Assembly (NCBI GenBank): GCA_947652925.1
Contig: CANTEW010000004.1
Location: forward strand, 34,028 to 98,027
Source: an uncultured Lachnospiraceae bacterium
GTDB lineage: Bacteria > Bacillota > Clostridia > Lachnospirales > Lachnospiraceae
Length of the DNA stretch: 64,000 bases
Reading direction: 5' to 3'
Positions 1 through 9,372 of this stretch are shown here, piece by piece (position 1 is the first letter of the stretch; each line of letters begins with the position of its first letter). The notes below the pieces were generated by a model. That model was not told where the DNA came from and made no database searches. It worked only from the letters and a program-made list of their open reading frames with translations. Position numbers and translations under genes: made by a program.

Positions 1-1134
1 GCTGGGATAGCTGTAAGTTTTTTTTGTGATCTTGATATGGGCAAATGGGGAGATTGTATTGAAAATGTAACGATAATCTCACCGTTTGAGATAGGATATA
101 GAAAATTTAGTGATAACAGGATCATATATATGATAGCATGTGTTGAACAGCCACAAGAAGTGATAAATTTATTCAGATATATGAGATTGGGTAATGTACA
201 AATTATAACTTACTGGGGAATAAGAATGGCGTTATACCTAAATAAGGAACATTTATATGGAAAAGGATCGAAAGAAGCGAATGCATTTCAGATAGAAAAG
301 ATAAAGAGGAGAAATAGATTTATCAATCTGGGATTTTCTTTTATGCATACAATGTTAACCGCTCCGGATGATGCAGTATGGATTTTGCAGCCAGGCAAAA
401 CAGCGTCATCCACATTAGTGAGAAGATTAGAAGAAAAAAAAGTTTCATATGTTAAACTGCATAGCTTGGAATATCCTCAACATATTTTAGGCGAAGAATT
501 TAGTGAAGTATGGAAAAACATGGTCAATGAAAGGATGAAAAAGCCGTTTAAGATCATAACAGCAGTGCGTGAGCCTATAAGCAGAGATTATTCCGCTTTT
601 TGGCAAGCGTTTTCAGATGACAATGAGATGGCGATGGAAATGTCAATCTTAAATAAGGACTTTCAGAAAACATATAATAAATATATAGATTTGATCTTAT
701 CAGGAAATGAGCATATGAAAAAAATTCTTGGAATGTCTATGATATTTCCTTGGGGAGAACAATTTGAATGGTTTGATGAACAGATAAAAAAATATTTAGA
801 TATAGATGTGTTTAAATATCCTTTTGATAAAATAAAAGGATATACGATAATAAAAAAAGGTAATGTTGAATTATTATTGTATAAGGTAGAAAAGATGGAG
901 AGTATATTAGATACGATTGCTTCATTTGTAGGTACTGCAGGATTATCTAAGACGAATGAGAATGTAGGTGGAGGGAAATGGTATGGGTTAGCATCCTCAC
1001 AGTTTCGCAGAGAATTAAAAATATCGAGACAGTATACAGATCATTACTATCGTGAGAATCCTAAAATGGATCATTTTTATTCTTTAGAAGAAAAAGAGTG
1101 TTTCTTGGAGAAATGGGAAGAAAATATTATATAA
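1..1134 (+). CDS. NKWYS-like sulfotransferase with N-terminal Rossmann-like module, 5'-truncated by window edge
   Basis: The frame is open to base 1 and the first in-frame ATG is at 37, but the residues before it (FFCDLDMGKWGD) continue a Rossmann-like module seen complete in neighbouring genes, so the true start lies outside the window. The second half (from about base 370) resembles the putative capsular polysaccharide synthesis / NKWYS family of sulfotransferase-like proteins: a 5'-phosphosulfate-type loop WILQPGKTASSTL near 379 and a 3'-phosphate-type motif VREPISRDYSAF near 566. A PAPS-dependent transfer of sulfate to a surface glycan is inferred from these motifs and from the neighbouring glycosyltransferases. 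It is paralogous to the gene at 2449; both end with a similar HFY..EE tail. Codon use is AT-rich like the rest of the island. Confidence 0.75.
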   Translation, partial: AGIAVSFFCDLDMGKWGDCIENVTIISPFEIGYRKFSDNRIIYMIACVEQPQEVINLFRYMRLGNVQIITYWGIRMALYLNKEHLYGKGSKEANAFQIEKIKRRNRFINLGFSFMHTMLTAPDDAVWILQPGKTASSTLVRRLEEKKVSYVKLHSLEYPQHILGEEFSEVWKNMVNERMKKPFKIITAVREPISRDYSAFWQAFSDDNEMAMEMSILNKDFQKTYNKYIDLILSGNEHMKKILGMSMIFPWGEQFEWFDEQIKKYLDIDVFKYPFDKIKGYTIIKKGNVELLLYKVEKMESILDTIASFVGTAGLSKTNENVGGGKWYGLASSQFRRELKISRQYTDHYYRENPKMDHFYSLEEKECFLEKWEENII

Positions 1135-1163
1135 ATTATTTGGAAGTGGGGTAATGATATAAA

Positions 1164-2333
1164 TTGAGTAAGATAGATTTGAGTATTATGGCTGGAGTGG
1201 AATATCAGGGAAAAGTTTATGCGTCAACAAGGGAGATAAATGGGCTATTTCAATTGGATCCGATCACGCAAAAAATGGTTTTTTTAAAAAGATTTTGTAA
1301 CGAAAGAACAGAATTAGTAATTTACAGAATGGCATTCTTATATAAAAACGAGATGTGGCTTATCCCAGGTATGGGTGAACATATTACAGTCGTCAATTTA
1401 GAGACTTTAGTTATGGATCATTATGAATTACCATTTAAGAGGATTGATAGAAAGACTTTATCGCAAAATAAAGGGATTTATTCATCTGTCTACTCTTCGG
1501 CAGGAATGATAGCAGATAGATTTTTGTATCTTATACCAGGGAATATTGATACTTTACTGCTTATCGATATGCAGACAAGAGAGTTTTATCCATATTACGA
1601 TATAGCAAAACCGCAAGATTTTTTGATAAACGGAATTTACGCTAAAGGGAGTATTTATTTGTTGCCTGTAAGAGGAAACGGGTTAATAAAAGTGGATCTT
1701 AGTACTAAAAAAAGGGATGAGTGTTTTCGAAAATTGTGTTGTAAAATATATAATGGACTTCAATTTTATGATAATAAATTGTGGAGTGTTTCTTCTAGTG
1801 GTGATCATATTATTAATATGGATTTGGATACGCAAAAGAGTCAAAAAAATTTTTTGCCAATATCCCATGATGGAGGAGTCATGTATCACGACATATTTAT
1901 AGATGAAAATGAATTATTTATACTTCCGCTCTGTGCAAAGAGAATATTAAGATATAATATGGATAATGGAAAAGTGAAGAGTGTGGATTTAGATTGTAAG
2001 TATTTAAAAAATGGAAATATAATATTGAGGAAGATTTTTTCTAAAAAAAGGATTATACTGGATTCGCCAAAAAATAAGAAATTGTTATTGTATGATAAAA
2101 AAAAGGATTTATTACAGGAGATTAGATTAAAAATTGATAAAAAAATATTACTGAATAGATTGGAAGAGGAAAATATCTTTATAAATAGAGAAGGTTTTTT
2201 ATATAATGGTTATAATAAAGAAAATATTTTAGATATTAAAAATCTTATTGGATGGATTGTTTCTCAAAATGATATAGAGAAAAAAACGTATGATAATATC
2301 GGAAATGATATATGGGATGCCGTGAAAGTATAA
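1164..2333 (+). CDS. Beta-propeller-like protein of unknown function in glycan island
   Basis: A 389-residue protein starting at TTG 1164, preceded by GGAAGTGGGG at 1142-1151; an upstream ATG at 1154 stops at once, so TTG is the best start. There is no signal peptide or membrane segment. The sequence shows repeated blocks of short beta-strand-like segments with the pattern hydrophobic-x-D-(L/M)-x-T-(K/Q/R) (for example NLETLVMDHYELP, DMQTREFYPYYD, DLSTKKRD, DLDTQKSQ, NMDNGKVKSVDL), typical of six- or seven-bladed propellers of the kelch/YVTN type. I do not recognise a specific family. It is the only gene of the island without the shared Rossmann-like module. Its place between two sulfotransferase-like genes suggests a role in binding or assembling the glycan, but nothing in the sequence proves it. 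Confidence 0.6.
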   Translation: MSKIDLSIMAGVEYQGKVYASTREINGLFQLDPITQKMVFLKRFCNERTELVIYRMAFLYKNEMWLIPGMGEHITVVNLETLVMDHYELPFKRIDRKTLSQNKGIYSSVYSSAGMIADRFLYLIPGNIDTLLLIDMQTREFYPYYDIAKPQDFLINGIYAKGSIYLLPVRGNGLIKVDLSTKKRDECFRKLCCKIYNGLQFYDNKLWSVSSSGDHIINMDLDTQKSQKNFLPISHDGGVMYHDIFIDENELFILPLCAKRILRYNMDNGKVKSVDLDCKYLKNGNIILRKIFSKKRIILDSPKNKKLLLYDKKKDLLQEIRLKIDKKILLNRLEEENIFINREGFLYNGYNKENILDIKNLIGWIVSQNDIEKKTYDNIGNDIWDAVKV

Positions 2334-2448
2334 AGATTAATTTTTTATAGATTTAAAATGTGGTAAGGAGTGTATTTCGGATTTAGGAGTAATTAAAAAA
2401 GAAAAGCCGTGTTAATAGAGCATAACATTGGATAGGAGAAAATGACAT

Positions 2449-3678
2449 ATGTTGAAGATTAAAGACGTGGACATGTTAAATAATGTGGATCTTGTATATG
2501 ATAATAAGATTTTTTTGTATGGGGCAGGGGATTATGGCTACAGGGCGGTCAAATTATTGAATCAGTTAGAGATACCTATTTATGGTATAAGCGATAGTGA
2601 CGAGAGATTGTGGGGAACATTTATAAAAGGACATGAGATCCAATCTGTTAAAGAATGGGTGGAGTTATGTAAAAAAGAACCTGTTACAGTCGTTATCACA
2701 GTCGCTGATCCAAATAGTATTGAACAAATATTACAAGTATTGGAGGGGTATAGGCTGTTAAATGCAGATTTTTACACATATTTTGCATTAAAGACGACTA
2801 TTGAACTTCATTTATGTGATTCGAGGATCAAGGAAACGTTTAGAGAAGATTTTCTTATTGCAAAAAGAACATATTATGATTTTATAAAGAATGATCTGGA
2901 AGATAGGGCAAGAGAATTTATATTTTCTGTAATGTTACATGATTTGATCGTAGTGTGGCAACCGGGGAAAGTTGGTTCAACGTCTATAGCAAGGAGTTTG
3001 AAAGCGATGGGAATCCATTATACCCATATGCATTGTTTAGCATTTCATAACTGGGTGGATTTGGAGCTTCGTAATGCATGCGGTATATCACATTATTGGG
3101 AGAGTGAGCCAATAGAAAAATTGGATATTTTAAAAAAATCAGAAAAAGTAAAAATCATTTCATTGGTCCGGGATCCAATCGCCAGGTCTGTGGCTGATTA
3201 TTTTGAAGGACTTGGGACACTATATTCTAAATATGATAATATAGACCGGGGCGTTTATCAGGAATTGAATGATTTTATAGGGCGGGAAGCGGAGCTAGGC
3301 GAATGTGGATATATTTTTGAGTGGTTCAATCAAGAGATTAAAGCATTTTTTGATATAGATGTCTATCAGTATCCTTTTGATAAAGAGAAAGGATATCAGG
3401 TTGTCTGCAAAGATAACGTGGAATTATTGTTGATCAAGACCGAAAAATTGTCTGGAAGCCAAGACATATTAGGTCAGTTTATTGGAAATAAAGATTTTAA
3501 ATTATTAGATAGTAATGTAGGGAATCAAAAGACATATAAATTTGCATATGAAGAGGTAAAAAATACGATAAGGATTCCTGAACATATTATAGATTTTTAT
3601 TATAGGGGAAATAAGGCTATGGATCATTTTTATACAGAAGAGGAGAAAAAAAGGCTGATCCAAAAATGGTGTCATTAA
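2449..3678 (+). CDS. Rossmann-like module fused to NKWYS-like sulfotransferase
   Basis: This 409-residue protein has two parts. Residues 20-110 form a Rossmann-like unit with FLYGAGDYG, then GISDSDERLWG and GHEIQSVKEW, the same layout as the modules in neighbouring genes. From about residue 165 it resembles sulfotransferases: VVWQPGKVGSTSIARSL matches a PAPS 5'-phosphosulfate loop and LVRDPIARSVADYF matches the 3'-phosphate motif. It is a paralogue of the gene ending at 1134. The start ATG follows GGATAGGAG at 2429-2437. The likely role is sulfation, or another transfer from PAPS, on a cell-surface polysaccharide; acceptor unknown. No PAPS-synthesis genes (cysC, cysD, cysN) are in the window, so the donor must come from elsewhere. 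Confidence 0.75.
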   Translation: MLKIKDVDMLNNVDLVYDNKIFLYGAGDYGYRAVKLLNQLEIPIYGISDSDERLWGTFIKGHEIQSVKEWVELCKKEPVTVVITVADPNSIEQILQVLEGYRLLNADFYTYFALKTTIELHLCDSRIKETFREDFLIAKRTYYDFIKNDLEDRAREFIFSVMLHDLIVVWQPGKVGSTSIARSLKAMGIHYTHMHCLAFHNWVDLELRNACGISHYWESEPIEKLDILKKSEKVKIISLVRDPIARSVADYFEGLGTLYSKYDNIDRGVYQELNDFIGREAELGECGYIFEWFNQEIKAFFDIDVYQYPFDKEKGYQVVCKDNVELLLIKTEKLSGSQDILGQFIGNKDFKLLDSNVGNQKTYKFAYEEVKNTIRIPEHIIDFYYRGNKAMDHFYTEEEKKRLIQKWCH

Positions 3679-3917
3679 AATTGGATTTTTCTTGAATCCC
3701 CACAATATTTGTAGACAGTTCGATAAATTTGTGCTAAGATCTAGGCAGGATTAAGGTTGCTTTTTTAAAGAATAATGCCATTTTAATATACGAATAGATA
3801 TTGGTTTATTTATCTAGCAAATCAAAGAGCAAAGGATTGGTTTGGTAAATAATAGTGCTGTATGTGTGAGATTCACTTATTTATGTCTGGATGGAATGAA
3901 AGGAATGTGAGTTCAGG
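3679..3917 (+). other. AT-rich intergenic spacer in glycan island
   Basis: The spacer separates the second sulfotransferase-like gene from the GT2 gene. I see no reading frame, tRNA or strong hairpin with a T-run. It may hold a promoter for the downstream genes, but no convincing -35/-10 pair stands out. Confidence 0.4.
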
Positions 3918-5024
3918 ATGGAAAAGGTAAAAGTATCCATTATAACACCGTGTTTTAACAGTAAGAGGACGATACGAAAAACAATTGAAAATGTGTTATA
4001 TCAAACTTATCAAAATATTGAATATATAATCATAGATGGTGGCTCTACAGATTCTACAGTTGATATAATACGGGAATATTTAGAGGCATTTAATGGTCGT
4101 TTAAAATATATTTCTGAGCCTGATTCTGGGATTTATAATGCAATGAATAAAGGGATTAAAATGGCAAGAGGTGGTCTTATAGGTATTATCAACAGCGATG
4201 ATTTTTATGAAACAGACACTGTAAAAAAAGTTGTTGATCATATGACAGATGATATGTATCAAGTCATATATGGATATTGTAATATTATGAGAAAGGGAAG
4301 ATATGTTAGGACGGATACGACAGGGTATAAAGAACTGGATAAGCGGATGATACCGCATCCTACATGTTTTGTCACGAGAAAAACCTATTGTAGATATGGT
4401 ATGTTTTTAGAGTGGTTGAAAATAGCGTCTGACCATGAGCTGATGTTAAGATTAGCAAAAGAGAAAGATGTAAATTTTATACAGATAGAAGATATACTTG
4501 CGAATTTTAGTGAAGGTGGAGTTTGTACACAGCCTGAATCACAGCAGAGATTTGAAAGAGAACGTTTGATTCTTTTGTGCATGCATGGGATTATCACTAA
4601 ACGGTATTTTATAAGGAATTATTTCACTAGTTTTAACCAAAGCAAAAGTCAAATGGCTTATAATAATTATAATTTATTTATGTTGATGGAACGCTGGGTG
4701 AAAATAAAACAACAGGGAAAAAATATAGCGGAATATTTAAAAAAAGAAAGATATTATGAGATTGCAATATATGGAATGAGTTATGTTGGAAAACGTCTTT
4801 TAGATGAATTAACTCAGAGTGACATAAAAGTTAAATACGGAATAGATCGATATGCAGGATCGATCAAATCATCTATTCCTGTTTTTTTTCCAGAGGATAA
4901 GTTAGATGTAGTTTCAGCTGTTATTGTTACGGCTGTATATTATTTTGATGAAATTAAAGAGGAGATGGAAAAGAAAATAAGCTGTCCAATCCTATCTCTG
5001 GAAGACATATTATATGAAATGTGA
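3918..5024 (+). CDS. GT2 family glycosyltransferase with C-terminal Rossmann-like module
   Basis: The N-terminal 220 residues are a GT-A fold family 2 glycosyltransferase: SIITPCFNSKRTIRKTIENV at the start, IIIDGGSTDSTVDII for nucleotide binding, GIYNAMNKGI, and the metal-binding acidic motif INSDDFYE near residue 93. A later PHPTCFVTRK and ASDHELMLRL fit the acceptor region of GT2 enzymes of the WcaA type. It would transfer a sugar from a nucleotide-sugar donor to a growing surface glycan on the cytoplasmic face. The last 90 residues (IAIYGMSYVGKRLLDEL, then YGIDRYAG) are a copy of the Rossmann-like module found in the neighbours, here at the C terminus. The next gene begins 15 bp downstream, so these are probably co-transcribed. 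Confidence 0.85.
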   Translation: MEKVKVSIITPCFNSKRTIRKTIENVLYQTYQNIEYIIIDGGSTDSTVDIIREYLEAFNGRLKYISEPDSGIYNAMNKGIKMARGGLIGIINSDDFYETDTVKKVVDHMTDDMYQVIYGYCNIMRKGRYVRTDTTGYKELDKRMIPHPTCFVTRKTYCRYGMFLEWLKIASDHELMLRLAKEKDVNFIQIEDILANFSEGGVCTQPESQQRFERERLILLCMHGIITKRYFIRNYFTSFNQSKSQMAYNNYNLFMLMERWVKIKQQGKNIAEYLKKERYYEIAIYGMSYVGKRLLDELTQSDIKVKYGIDRYAGSIKSSIPVFFPEDKLDVVSAVIVTAVYYFDEIKEEMEKKISCPILSLEDILYEM

Positions 5025-5039
5025 AAGGATAGTATTATA

Positions 5040-6251
5040 GTGAAAAAAGTATATGTATGGGGGGCTGGATACTATTCGGGCTTGCTTTATTCAGTGATAG
5101 ATAAGGCATCATGTATGGTAAAAGGTTTTATTGATAATGATAAGAGAAAGCAGGGGATATTATGGGATGATTCTTTGATGATATATAAACCTGAAATATT
5201 AAAAACAGCTGAATTCGATTATATTTTTATCTCACCTATAGATTATAAGGAAATTGAGCAGGTGTGTTTGGATATGGGGATACCAAAAGAAAAACTGATC
5301 ATCTATTGGAAAGATTCGGCATCGGAAGGATTATTTAAGAATAGAGGCTTAACACTTATAGATGTAGTAAAATACAAATACCGTTTAGAAAATGCTCCTT
5401 ACGAATGGGGATTAAAGCCCATACCGACGATAAGGTCAGGAGAAGAATTGCTCAAAAAAATACTTCTAGAAGGGAACTCTTTATGTCGCTTTGGAGATGG
5501 GGAATTTGAGATCATGAGGGGAAGGGAACGACCTTGGTTCCAGAATGTCGAAAAAAATCTTTCAAAACGTTTATGTGAGATTATCAGGAGCCATAAATCT
5601 GATATCATTATCACAATCCCAGCAAATTTTGGCGATCTAAGTATGTATAAGGAAGAGAGCGCGGATGATATAAGAGCATATATGGCGGACGGGACTAGGG
5701 AGAGTATTATGGGATATATAGATCCAGATGGTGTATATTATGATGCATATGTGTCAAGGCCATATATTATTTATAAGGATTGTATGATTGCAGATAAGAT
5801 ATTTCTTCTTTTTAAAGCAATATGGGAAGGTCGGAATGTGATCCTTGTTGAGGGACGATATGCAAGGAATGGGATGGGAAATAATTTGTTTGCAGGCGCT
5901 AGATCGGTAAAGAGGATTTTATGCCCCACTGTCAATGCATGGGATGTATATGATCAGATTCTTTCATCTGTTTTGGATGTAGCGGGTGGGGAAGATCTGA
6001 TCTGTATCTCTCTGGGGCCAACAGCGACTGTAATGGCGTACGATTTGGGAGAGAAAGGGTTTCAGGCACTAGATATCGGACAATTGGATAACGAATATGA
6101 ATGGTATATACGAGGGACGCAAGAGAGGATACTCATACCAGGGAAAATGGTGGCTGAGATAAAAGGTCGTCATGTAGAAAAAGATTTATATGATGACGAG
6201 TATAAAGCACAGATTTGTAAGATTATAGGTGGAGATGGGGAAACTTTATAA
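5040..6251 (+). CDS. GT-D fold glycosyltransferase (DUF1792-like) with N-terminal Rossmann-like module
   Basis: The start is GTG 5040 preceded by GAAAGGAT. Residues 1-100 are the island's Rossmann-like module (VYVWGAGYYSG, GFIDNDKRKQG, MIYKPEIL). From about residue 125 the protein matches the GT-D type glycosyltransferases (DUF1792), known from the serine-rich-repeat glycoprotein pathway of streptococci: the signature SLCRFGDGEFEIMRG near 5482-5526, then SRPYIIYKD, NVILVEGRYARNGMG and the C-terminal GPTATVMAYDLGEKGFQALD. It probably adds a hexose to a glycan. The fusion of this fold to the N-terminal module is also part of the island pattern. Family assignment is by motif memory; donor and acceptor are unknown. 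Confidence 0.75.
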   Translation: MKKVYVWGAGYYSGLLYSVIDKASCMVKGFIDNDKRKQGILWDDSLMIYKPEILKTAEFDYIFISPIDYKEIEQVCLDMGIPKEKLIIYWKDSASEGLFKNRGLTLIDVVKYKYRLENAPYEWGLKPIPTIRSGEELLKKILLEGNSLCRFGDGEFEIMRGRERPWFQNVEKNLSKRLCEIIRSHKSDIIITIPANFGDLSMYKEESADDIRAYMADGTRESIMGYIDPDGVYYDAYVSRPYIIYKDCMIADKIFLLFKAIWEGRNVILVEGRYARNGMGNNLFAGARSVKRILCPTVNAWDVYDQILSSVLDVAGGEDLICISLGPTATVMAYDLGEKGFQALDIGQLDNEYEWYIRGTQERILIPGKMVAEIKGRHVEKDLYDDEYKAQICKIIGGDGETL

Positions 6252-6278
6252 AAAACATTATGTAGGGAAGGAGAGCAT

Positions 6279-7358
6279 ATGGAACGGGTGTTTTGCTGGG
6301 GAACGGGTGAAATGGCAACTGCCGCAATGTCATATATTAATATATCCAAAATATGTGAAGTATTGGGGTTTATAGACAATGATACAAATAAACAAAAGAC
6401 TTCTTTTTTTGGTAAAACTGTATTCTCTCCACAGATATTAAGAGAAAAAAAATGTAGTAAGATTATAGTTTTAACGAGTCATTATGATGAGATTAGGGAA
6501 CAGATTGAAGACATGCATTTGTCTTATGATATCACGGTAGAAAAGATTAATTATATATATGGAAAAAGTATACTAAAACGGTATGAAGAAGATCAGGATG
6601 GTGAGATTGATAAGATCTTAAGATATGTTGAAGAGAATGGCTTACAGATTTTTAATTATGATTTTGTGGAAAAATATGTGGATAAACATATTACACCGGT
6701 ATATGATAGTAGATGTCAGATGTATTATATATGGCATAAGAGAAAACGCATGTATTTTGCAAAATATTTAGATACAGCCGAAAAAGTAGAAAGATATTAT
6801 AGAAATATATTGATAGAACAGGATGAACATTCACCACATAGATATCTGGATGATAATTTTACAGTTGATGAGGGAGATATTGTAGTAGACGCAGGTGTAG
6901 CCGAAGGGAATTTTGCGATTGATATTATAGATGAAGTGTCTAAGATATATTTGATCGAAGCAGATGAACGATGGGTAGAAGCGTTAAAACAGACATTCAG
7001 CGCATATATGGATAAAGTAGTCATTATACCGAAATATCTCTCTTGTGTAGATGAAGGGAAGTATACAACGTTGGATCGACTGGTCACAGGACCGGTGGAT
7101 TTTATTAAAATGGATATAGAAGGGTACGAATGTGATGCATTGCTTGGTGCATATGGATTATTTGAGGATTCAAAAAGGCTAAAATGTGCAGTATGTTCAT
7201 ACCATAATGATCACGATGAGGTTGTGATCAAACATATTTTAGGTGACTATGGTATGGAATGTGGACATACAGATGGCTATATGTGGTTTCCATATTTATG
7301 TAGAAAAAATTATATTTCTACAAAACTCTGCAGGGGGATTGTTCGAGGAAAAAAATAA
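6279..7358 (+). CDS. FkbM family SAM-dependent methyltransferase with N-terminal Rossmann-like module
   Basis: Translation starts at ATG 6279 behind GGGAAGGAGAG. Residues 1-95 are the shared module (VFCWGTGEMA, GFIDNDTNKQ, VFSPQILREKK). The C-terminal part is a FkbM-type methyltransferase: DIVVDAGVAEGNFAIDI is the SAM-binding motif I near 6878-6930, IYLIEADERWVEAL is motif II, and VDFIKMDIEGYECDAL near 7094 is the FkbM hallmark. Enzymes of this family usually O-methylate sugar hydroxyls, so this one is expected to cap or modify the island's polysaccharide. Length (359 aa) fits a FkbM domain of about 230 residues plus the extra module. Confidence 0.82.
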   Translation: MERVFCWGTGEMATAAMSYINISKICEVLGFIDNDTNKQKTSFFGKTVFSPQILREKKCSKIIVLTSHYDEIREQIEDMHLSYDITVEKINYIYGKSILKRYEEDQDGEIDKILRYVEENGLQIFNYDFVEKYVDKHITPVYDSRCQMYYIWHKRKRMYFAKYLDTAEKVERYYRNILIEQDEHSPHRYLDDNFTVDEGDIVVDAGVAEGNFAIDIIDEVSKIYLIEADERWVEALKQTFSAYMDKVVIIPKYLSCVDEGKYTTLDRLVTGPVDFIKMDIEGYECDALLGAYGLFEDSKRLKCAVCSYHNDHDEVVIKHILGDYGMECGHTDGYMWFPYLCRKNYISTKLCRGIVRGKK

Positions 7359-7379
7359 AAGATATGGAGATGTCTATTT

Positions 7380-7526
7380 ATGGAGAGGATATGTATATAT
7401 GTAACATATGACCCAGAAGGTATCGTAGATGGATATATAAGCTATATATTAAAAGAGTTGAAGACATGTATAGAGTGTCTGATTGTGGTCTCTAACAACG
7501 GAGAGATTGTCTGTGGAAGCAGGTGA
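7380..7526 (+). pseudogene. Displaced N-terminus of the RgpF-like gene (frameshift upstream part)
   Basis: From ATG 7380 the frame encodes 48 residues beginning MERICIYVTYDPEGIVDGY and continuing through ECLIVVSNN, which is the expected start of a RgpF-type protein, and then stops at 7524-7526. The remainder of the family homology continues in the frame that starts at 7483, one base out of phase. The two frames overlap only between 7483 and 7523, and a single extra base near 7500 (AACGGAG) would join them as VVSNN then ERLSVEAG. Either the gene is broken, the frame is recoded, or this is a sequencing error. Confidence 0.7.
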
Positions 7527-9324
7527 TTCGCCTGGCGTTGAAAAATATGCTGAAAAAGTCTTTTATAGAGAAAATAAAGGTTTTGATGCAGGGGCGTTTA
7601 AAGATACATTATGCACATTTATAGGATGGGAAACGGTTTTAAGATATGATGAGTTGATATTGGTAAATGATTCAATGTTTGGACCTTTTCGTCCGATGAA
7701 AGATATATTTAGGGAAATGGATCAAAAGTCTGTTGATTTTTGGGGGTTGACAAAACATAGAGGTTACAAAAAGAATGGTTATGAAGGGTTTGAGGAACAT
7801 ATACAATCTTTTTTCCTAACGATACGTACAGATATGTTACATAGCGATCATTTTAGATCTTATTGGGAAAATATGCCGTATTATGAATCTTACGATAAAG
7901 TAGTCAGAGAATATGAGATGAAATTTACTGCGCATTTTTTTGATTTGGGATATAAGTATGATGTTCTGGCAGATATGGATGCGAATGATTCGGATGTTTT
8001 AGAGAATAATTATATCCAGTTTGAAACAATCTCCTATGAGCTGATAAAAAAACGTAATTTTCCTTTTTTAAAAAAACAGCAGATTTCCTACAATACGCTA
8101 GATAAACAGACACAGGAGAATTTACGTCAGGCGATCGCCTATATAGATGAAGAAACAGATTATGACATAAATCTCATATGGGATAATATTATAAGGACAT
8201 TGAATATATCTGATTTGCAGAGGAGTCTCCATTTCCAATATATCATTCCCCCAGGACAGGGACGATACAGATATCATATTGCGGTCGTGATTTTTGTTTC
8301 TCATAAAGATGCGGCACAGTATGTGTTGGAATATCTGCAAAGATTGGATAGATATCAAGTTATAAAAATCATTACTCATGATTACGAGCTGATGCGGCTT
8401 TACCAAGAACAAGGCTATATGTGTGAATTGATCGAGTATGCAAAATTTTTGAAATCCCTTGTTCCTTTTAGGGTTTATGATTTGGTGTGTATACTGCACG
8501 ATGTTGATATGACATCAAAAAAAAGGTATAGTTGTATTGGCAAATCATATTTTTATAATATTTGGGAAAATCTTATAAAAAATAAGGAACATGTTCAAGG
8601 AATCCAAGAACTTTTTGAGAAAGAAAAAAGGCTTGGATTTATAGCACCTCCCCAACCAAATTTTTCGGGATATTTTGGAGAGATTGGAAAGGGGTGGGGG
8701 GAGGAACTTGAAGGAGTTTGCAATGTTGTCAAAAGATTAAACATACATTGTCAGATTTCGGAAGAGATTCCGCCTTTTTGTGTATCAGATGATTTTTGGA
8801 TCCGTGGATGTGTTTTGAAACGTTTAGAGGATATGAAAGAGGAAGATTTCCAGTATCTGCCTTATCTTTGGGGATATCTGGCACAGGATGCAGGATATTA
8901 TGCAGGAGTTGTGGAGAGTATGGACTATGCCTCTATGAACGAAGTGAATATGCATTATTATATGAGTCGGATCCTGGATCGGATAAGGCAGCAATATGGA
9001 GGATTTGAGGATATTATTGAGATGGAAAAAATATTATCTCGTTCAGCCTTACGAGAATTCTGCGAGAAATATCCTCGTATCTTTATTTATGGAACGGGTT
9101 ATACGGCGAGACGATATAGGGATATTTTGTCGTATGTCGAGGCTTATATAGTATCAGATGGAGAAGTGAAGGAAAAAGAGTTGGATGGGATACCGATAAA
9201 ATTTTTATCAGAAATAACAATGACAGACGATTGTGGGATAATTGTCTGCTTGAAAAAAAGAAATATGATACAAGTAAAGAAACTTTTAAGAGAGCGAGGG
9301 ATAGGGCATTACTTGTGTATGTGA
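7483..9324 (+). CDS. RgpF-like (rhamnan synthesis protein F family) glycan protein, N-terminus out of frame, with C-terminal Rossmann-like module
   Basis: The main frame encodes most of a RgpF family protein: FYRENKGFDAGAFKD near 7561-7605, ELILVNDSMFGPFRP near 7651-7695, VDFWGLTKHRG, and FFLTIRTDML are characteristic of the family, which takes part in export or synthesis of rhamnose-containing cell-wall polysaccharides. A second RgpF-like block follows from about 8280 (HIAVVIFVSHKDAAQYV, VCILHDVDMT). The final 90 residues carry the island module (IFIYGTGYTARRYRDIL). The apparent TTG start at 7483 is not the original one: the first 34-40 residues lie in another frame at 7380. Whether a functional protein is made depends on that frame break. 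The next gene starts 48 bp downstream. Confidence 0.75.
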   Translation: MWSLTTERLSVEAGDSPGVEKYAEKVFYRENKGFDAGAFKDTLCTFIGWETVLRYDELILVNDSMFGPFRPMKDIFREMDQKSVDFWGLTKHRGYKKNGYEGFEEHIQSFFLTIRTDMLHSDHFRSYWENMPYYESYDKVVREYEMKFTAHFFDLGYKYDVLADMDANDSDVLENNYIQFETISYELIKKRNFPFLKKQQISYNTLDKQTQENLRQAIAYIDEETDYDINLIWDNIIRTLNISDLQRSLHFQYIIPPGQGRYRYHIAVVIFVSHKDAAQYVLEYLQRLDRYQVIKIITHDYELMRLYQEQGYMCELIEYAKFLKSLVPFRVYDLVCILHDVDMTSKKRYSCIGKSYFYNIWENLIKNKEHVQGIQELFEKEKRLGFIAPPQPNFSGYFGEIGKGWGEELEGVCNVVKRLNIHCQISEEIPPFCVSDDFWIRGCVLKRLEDMKEEDFQYLPYLWGYLAQDAGYYAGVVESMDYASMNEVNMHYYMSRILDRIRQQYGGFEDIIEMEKILSRSALREFCEKYPRIFIYGTGYTARRYRDILSYVEAYIVSDGEVKEKELDGIPIKFLSEITMTDDCGIIVCLKKRNMIQVKKLLRERGIGHYLCM

Positions 9325-9372
9325 TACATATGAGTGTTCTGTACTTGATAAAAATTTGGAGATAGAGTAAAA

